This document shows positions 62,219 to 64,000 of a DNA stretch of 64,000 nt, piece by piece (position 1 is the first letter of the stretch; every line of letters begins with the position of its first letter). Below the pieces are notes generated by a model that was not told where the DNA came from, made no database searches, and worked only from the letters and a program-made list of their open reading frames with translations. Where the stretch lies: assembly GCF_000316645.1 (NCBI RefSeq), contig NC_019684.1, forward strand, positions 3,749,501 through 3,813,500, read 5' to 3'. The DNA comes from Nostoc sp. PCC 7524. Lineage in GTDB: Bacteria; Cyanobacteriota; Cyanobacteriia; Cyanobacteriales; Nostocaceae. A program made the position numbers and the translations under genes.

Positions 62219-63577
62219 TCACCTGTCACCTGTCACCTCCTTCACCGGCGCACCATCTTGCAACCCATCGCCGCCACGTAGGACGATGGATTGACCTGGG
62301 GTTAAGGTAGGATGATAGATGGCTACTTCTTCACCCATGTCTGCAACCATCTCTACAGCGATTTGTTGGGCTTTGCCATCAGCAACAGTGAAGACTAACC
62401 ACTGATCCTGTCGTCTAGTTAGGGCATCTCTGGAGACTACAAAACTAGAGCGATTTGAGGGCATAGTGAGATTACCTGCGATCGCCATTCCTGGTAATAA
62501 TCCGGGCGGCGGATTGTCAATTTGGACACGTACACGCTGACGGCGGGAGGCTGGATCGGCGGCGGGAACGACGGCTGTAATTCTGGCGCGTTGTTGCCAC
62601 TGGGGTAAGGCGCGGGCTGTGAGGTCGATTGTCATACCGGGGCTGACTTGACTACTGAGTGCTTCTGGTAACTCTAAGAAAATATCGAAGCGATCGCTTG
62701 CTACTAGGCTGACGATAGGGCTAGAACTTTGGACTAAATCACCGTTGCTGATGTGTCGCATCTGGATCACGCCGGATTGTGCTGCGACAATCCGGGTGCG
62801 TTGCTGTGCTAGTTCTGCTTGGGCTAAGTAAGCCTTGGCCGCTTCTACATTAGCTTTTTGGGCAGCGATTTCTTCCCGAATTGGCCCAGCTTTGGCTTCA
62901 GCGAGTTGGGCTTCAGCTTCTAACAGTTCCCCCCGGATATCATCTAATCTGGCTTGTGCTTCCACTAGCAATCGTTTTGATAAAGCCCCCTCTTTCACTA
63001 AGTCGCGGGTACGCTTGAGGTTATCTTGTGCTTCCCTCTCCCGTGCTTGAGCTGATGTCACTGCCGCCTGACGCTGGGCAATAATTTCGGGGCGCGTCCC
63101 TACTTCTAAACGGGCTAAATTGCTAATTTGCTGTGCTAATTGTGCCTTAGCTTGGGAAATTGCCAGTTTTTGATCAGAGTCATCTAGAACAGCAATTACC
63201 ATTCCTGAATTGACGCGATCGCCTGGCTGCACTAAGATTTGTCTCACAACGCCACCAGTTTGAGCGCGGAGCGTAGATTGCTGGGTTGCTTCTACCTGTC
63301 CCAAAAGCTGTACACTTCTGGTAGCAGTTCCCATATCTAAGGTAATAGTTTCAATCGGACGTGGCGGTTGTCCTTGTCGCTGTTGGGCAACAGAAGGTTG
63401 CGACGTACCACCAGGAATCAGCATCCGCCACAGAATTATGCCCCCAGTTAGCAAACACAAAATTAGTATTGTCTGCAACCACGGTTTACCAGAACGTGCT
63501 GGTACTAACTCGGAAGCAGACACAGAACTGTCTGACTGGGTTTCAACTGTTGAAACTTGAGTTTCAGAAGTATCCAT
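62219..63577 (-). CDS. RND efflux periplasmic adaptor (HlyD/AcrA family)
   Basis: 452 residues. One N-terminal membrane helix (about 33-53, WLQTILILCLLTGGIILW), then lipoyl half (GQVEATQQSTLRAQTGGVV), a long Gln/Ala-rich coiled-coil hairpin (about 130-260), second lipoyl half (AAQSGVIQMRHISNGDLVQ), beta-barrel and membrane-proximal domain. It bridges the permease to an outer-membrane channel. Its last residues (VKEVTGDR) are encoded by CACCTGT heptamers, so the C-terminal end is repeat-derived. It precedes the permease gene on the same strand and probably shares its transcript. Confidence 0.92.
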   Translation of the reverse strand: MDTSETQVSTVETQSDSSVSASELVPARSGKPWLQTILILCLLTGGIILWRMLIPGGTSQPSVAQQRQGQPPRPIETITLDMGTATRSVQLLGQVEATQQSTLRAQTGGVVRQILVQPGDRVNSGMVIAVLDDSDQKLAISQAKAQLAQQISNLARLEVGTRPEIIAQRQAAVTSAQAREREAQDNLKRTRDLVKEGALSKRLLVEAQARLDDIRGELLEAEAQLAEAKAGPIREEIAAQKANVEAAKAYLAQAELAQQRTRIVAAQSGVIQMRHISNGDLVQSSSPIVSLVASDRFDIFLELPEALSSQVSPGMTIDLTARALPQWQQRARITAVVPAADPASRRQRVRVQIDNPPPGLLPGMAIAGNLTMPSNRSSFVVSRDALTRRQDQWLVFTVADGKAQQIAVEMVADMGEEVAIYHPTLTPGQSIVLRGGDGLQDGAPVKEVTGDR

Positions 63578-63885
63578 AGTGTTTGACGGCAGGCTATTGA
63601 GGGAACATGATCAGAATTGCTAGAAATTAGCTCCTTTGTATTTTGGCAAAGAAAGGTGACGAAAAAATGACAAATTTTGTATTTAGATTAAAAAATATTG
63701 CAGAAAATCAGACTTTGATGCGATTGAGTGTTATTTAGCTCTACGTGATTCATTGGGAAAGTACCTCACCATAAGGTAAAACCACTAAATACTTAGTGGC
63801 ACCTCAACTTGAATATCTAGTGATGTAATAGTTTAAGATATCAAGTCTGTTGCCTAAACCACAGCTCATTTTATAAATAACAGTT
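63578..63885. other. 308-bp divergent intergenic region at the right edge
   Basis: Should hold the promoters of the RND adaptor gene and the DNA methyltransferase gene. A stem CCACTAA/TTAGTGG lies at 63782-63799, next to a GTACCTCAC like that in the 34721-34863 element. No other feature seen. Confidence 0.4.
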
Positions 63886-64000
63886 ATGTTTGAGAGATAT
63901 GAAACCAGAGATCATATCATATTTCACGGTGATGCTCTGTATATTTTGTCTAGTGAAATTACCTCTGAATCTGTAGACTTGATTTTTCTTGATCCTCCGT
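63886..64000 (+). CDS. DNA methyltransferase (N-terminal part, runs off the window)
   Basis: The frame opens ATGTTTGAGAGATATGAAAC and reads MFERYETRDHIIFHGDALYI, then VDLIFLDPP at the edge. HGDAL followed about 20 residues later by LDPP(Y) is the opening of beta-class adenine or cytosine-N4 methyltransferases, in which the catalytic DPPY lies near the N-terminus. Target and restriction partner lie outside the window. Confidence 0.75.
   Translation, partial: MFERYETRDHIIFHGDALYILSSEITSESVDLIFLDPP

Overview
The window looks like chromosome from a filamentous, probably heterocyst-forming cyanobacterium (Nostoc/Anabaena type). The evidence is the very frequent HIP1 octamer GCGATCGC, many short heptameric repeat tracts of the STRR kind between genes, and cyanobacterium-specific families (PcxA/CemA, DUF1816, DUF5132 and DUF6464-like proteins). 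I see no rRNA, tRNA, CRISPR array or prophage.

Layout. Bases 1-865 hold a gene tail and two small conserved genes. Bases 865-8096 are one leftward signalling cluster: a CHASE3-HAMP-GAF kinase with three receivers, CheR, receiver-less CheB, and a REC-PAS-kinase-REC protein, with no visible chemoreceptor. Bases 8.1-13.8 kb hold two tandem CAP-domain genes (only the first has a signal peptide), a DUF5132 protein, an alpha/beta hydrolase, a DUF1816 protein, and the RNA genes mrnC and rlmB. Bases 14.1-20.2 kb hold a STAS protein, carA, a retropepsin-like lipoprotein, trpD, a D12-class DNA adenine methylase and a cytochrome b-type membrane protein. Bases 20.2-28.1 kb are the most unusual part: a leftward run of a dynamin-like GTPase, an actin/Hsp70-fold ATPase, an unrecognised 372-residue protein, and a PIN toxin-antitoxin pair. 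Bases 28.9-36.8 kb hold a PAS/GAF kinase, a VOC protein, the ribosome-assembly GTPase RbgA, a VanZ-LamG protein and an FHA-GAF adenylyl cyclase.

Bases 37-47.6 kb are a central-metabolism block. pflB, pflA and adhE, all leftward, should convert pyruvate to formate, acetyl-CoA and ethanol without oxygen. On the other side of a DUF1622 gene, succinic semialdehyde dehydrogenase and a ThDP decarboxylase form the pair that bypasses 2-oxoglutarate dehydrogenase in the cyanobacterial TCA cycle. Bases 48-56.8 kb hold a methyltransferase, a CrtI-like oxidoreductase, a Ser/Thr kinase, msrA, an SF1-helicase-like ATPase and pcxA. An apparently intact IS200/IS605-family element (tnpA and tnpB) follows, then an RND efflux adaptor and pump, and the first codons of a second DNA methyltransferase at the right edge.

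Repeats are a theme of their own. Stop-free heptamers (GGGGAGT/GGGGACT type) lie inside at least three proteins as in-frame insertions. Stop-containing heptamers (AATAGGC, TTAGTCA, TAATGAG type) sit at gene ends and in several cases supply the stop codon. There are also a roughly 57-bp palindromic repeat (two full copies, one half), a MITE-like family (one complete copy, two partial) and a 143-bp inverted-repeat element. Everything here was read by eye; homology calls rest on motifs and memory of families, not on searches.
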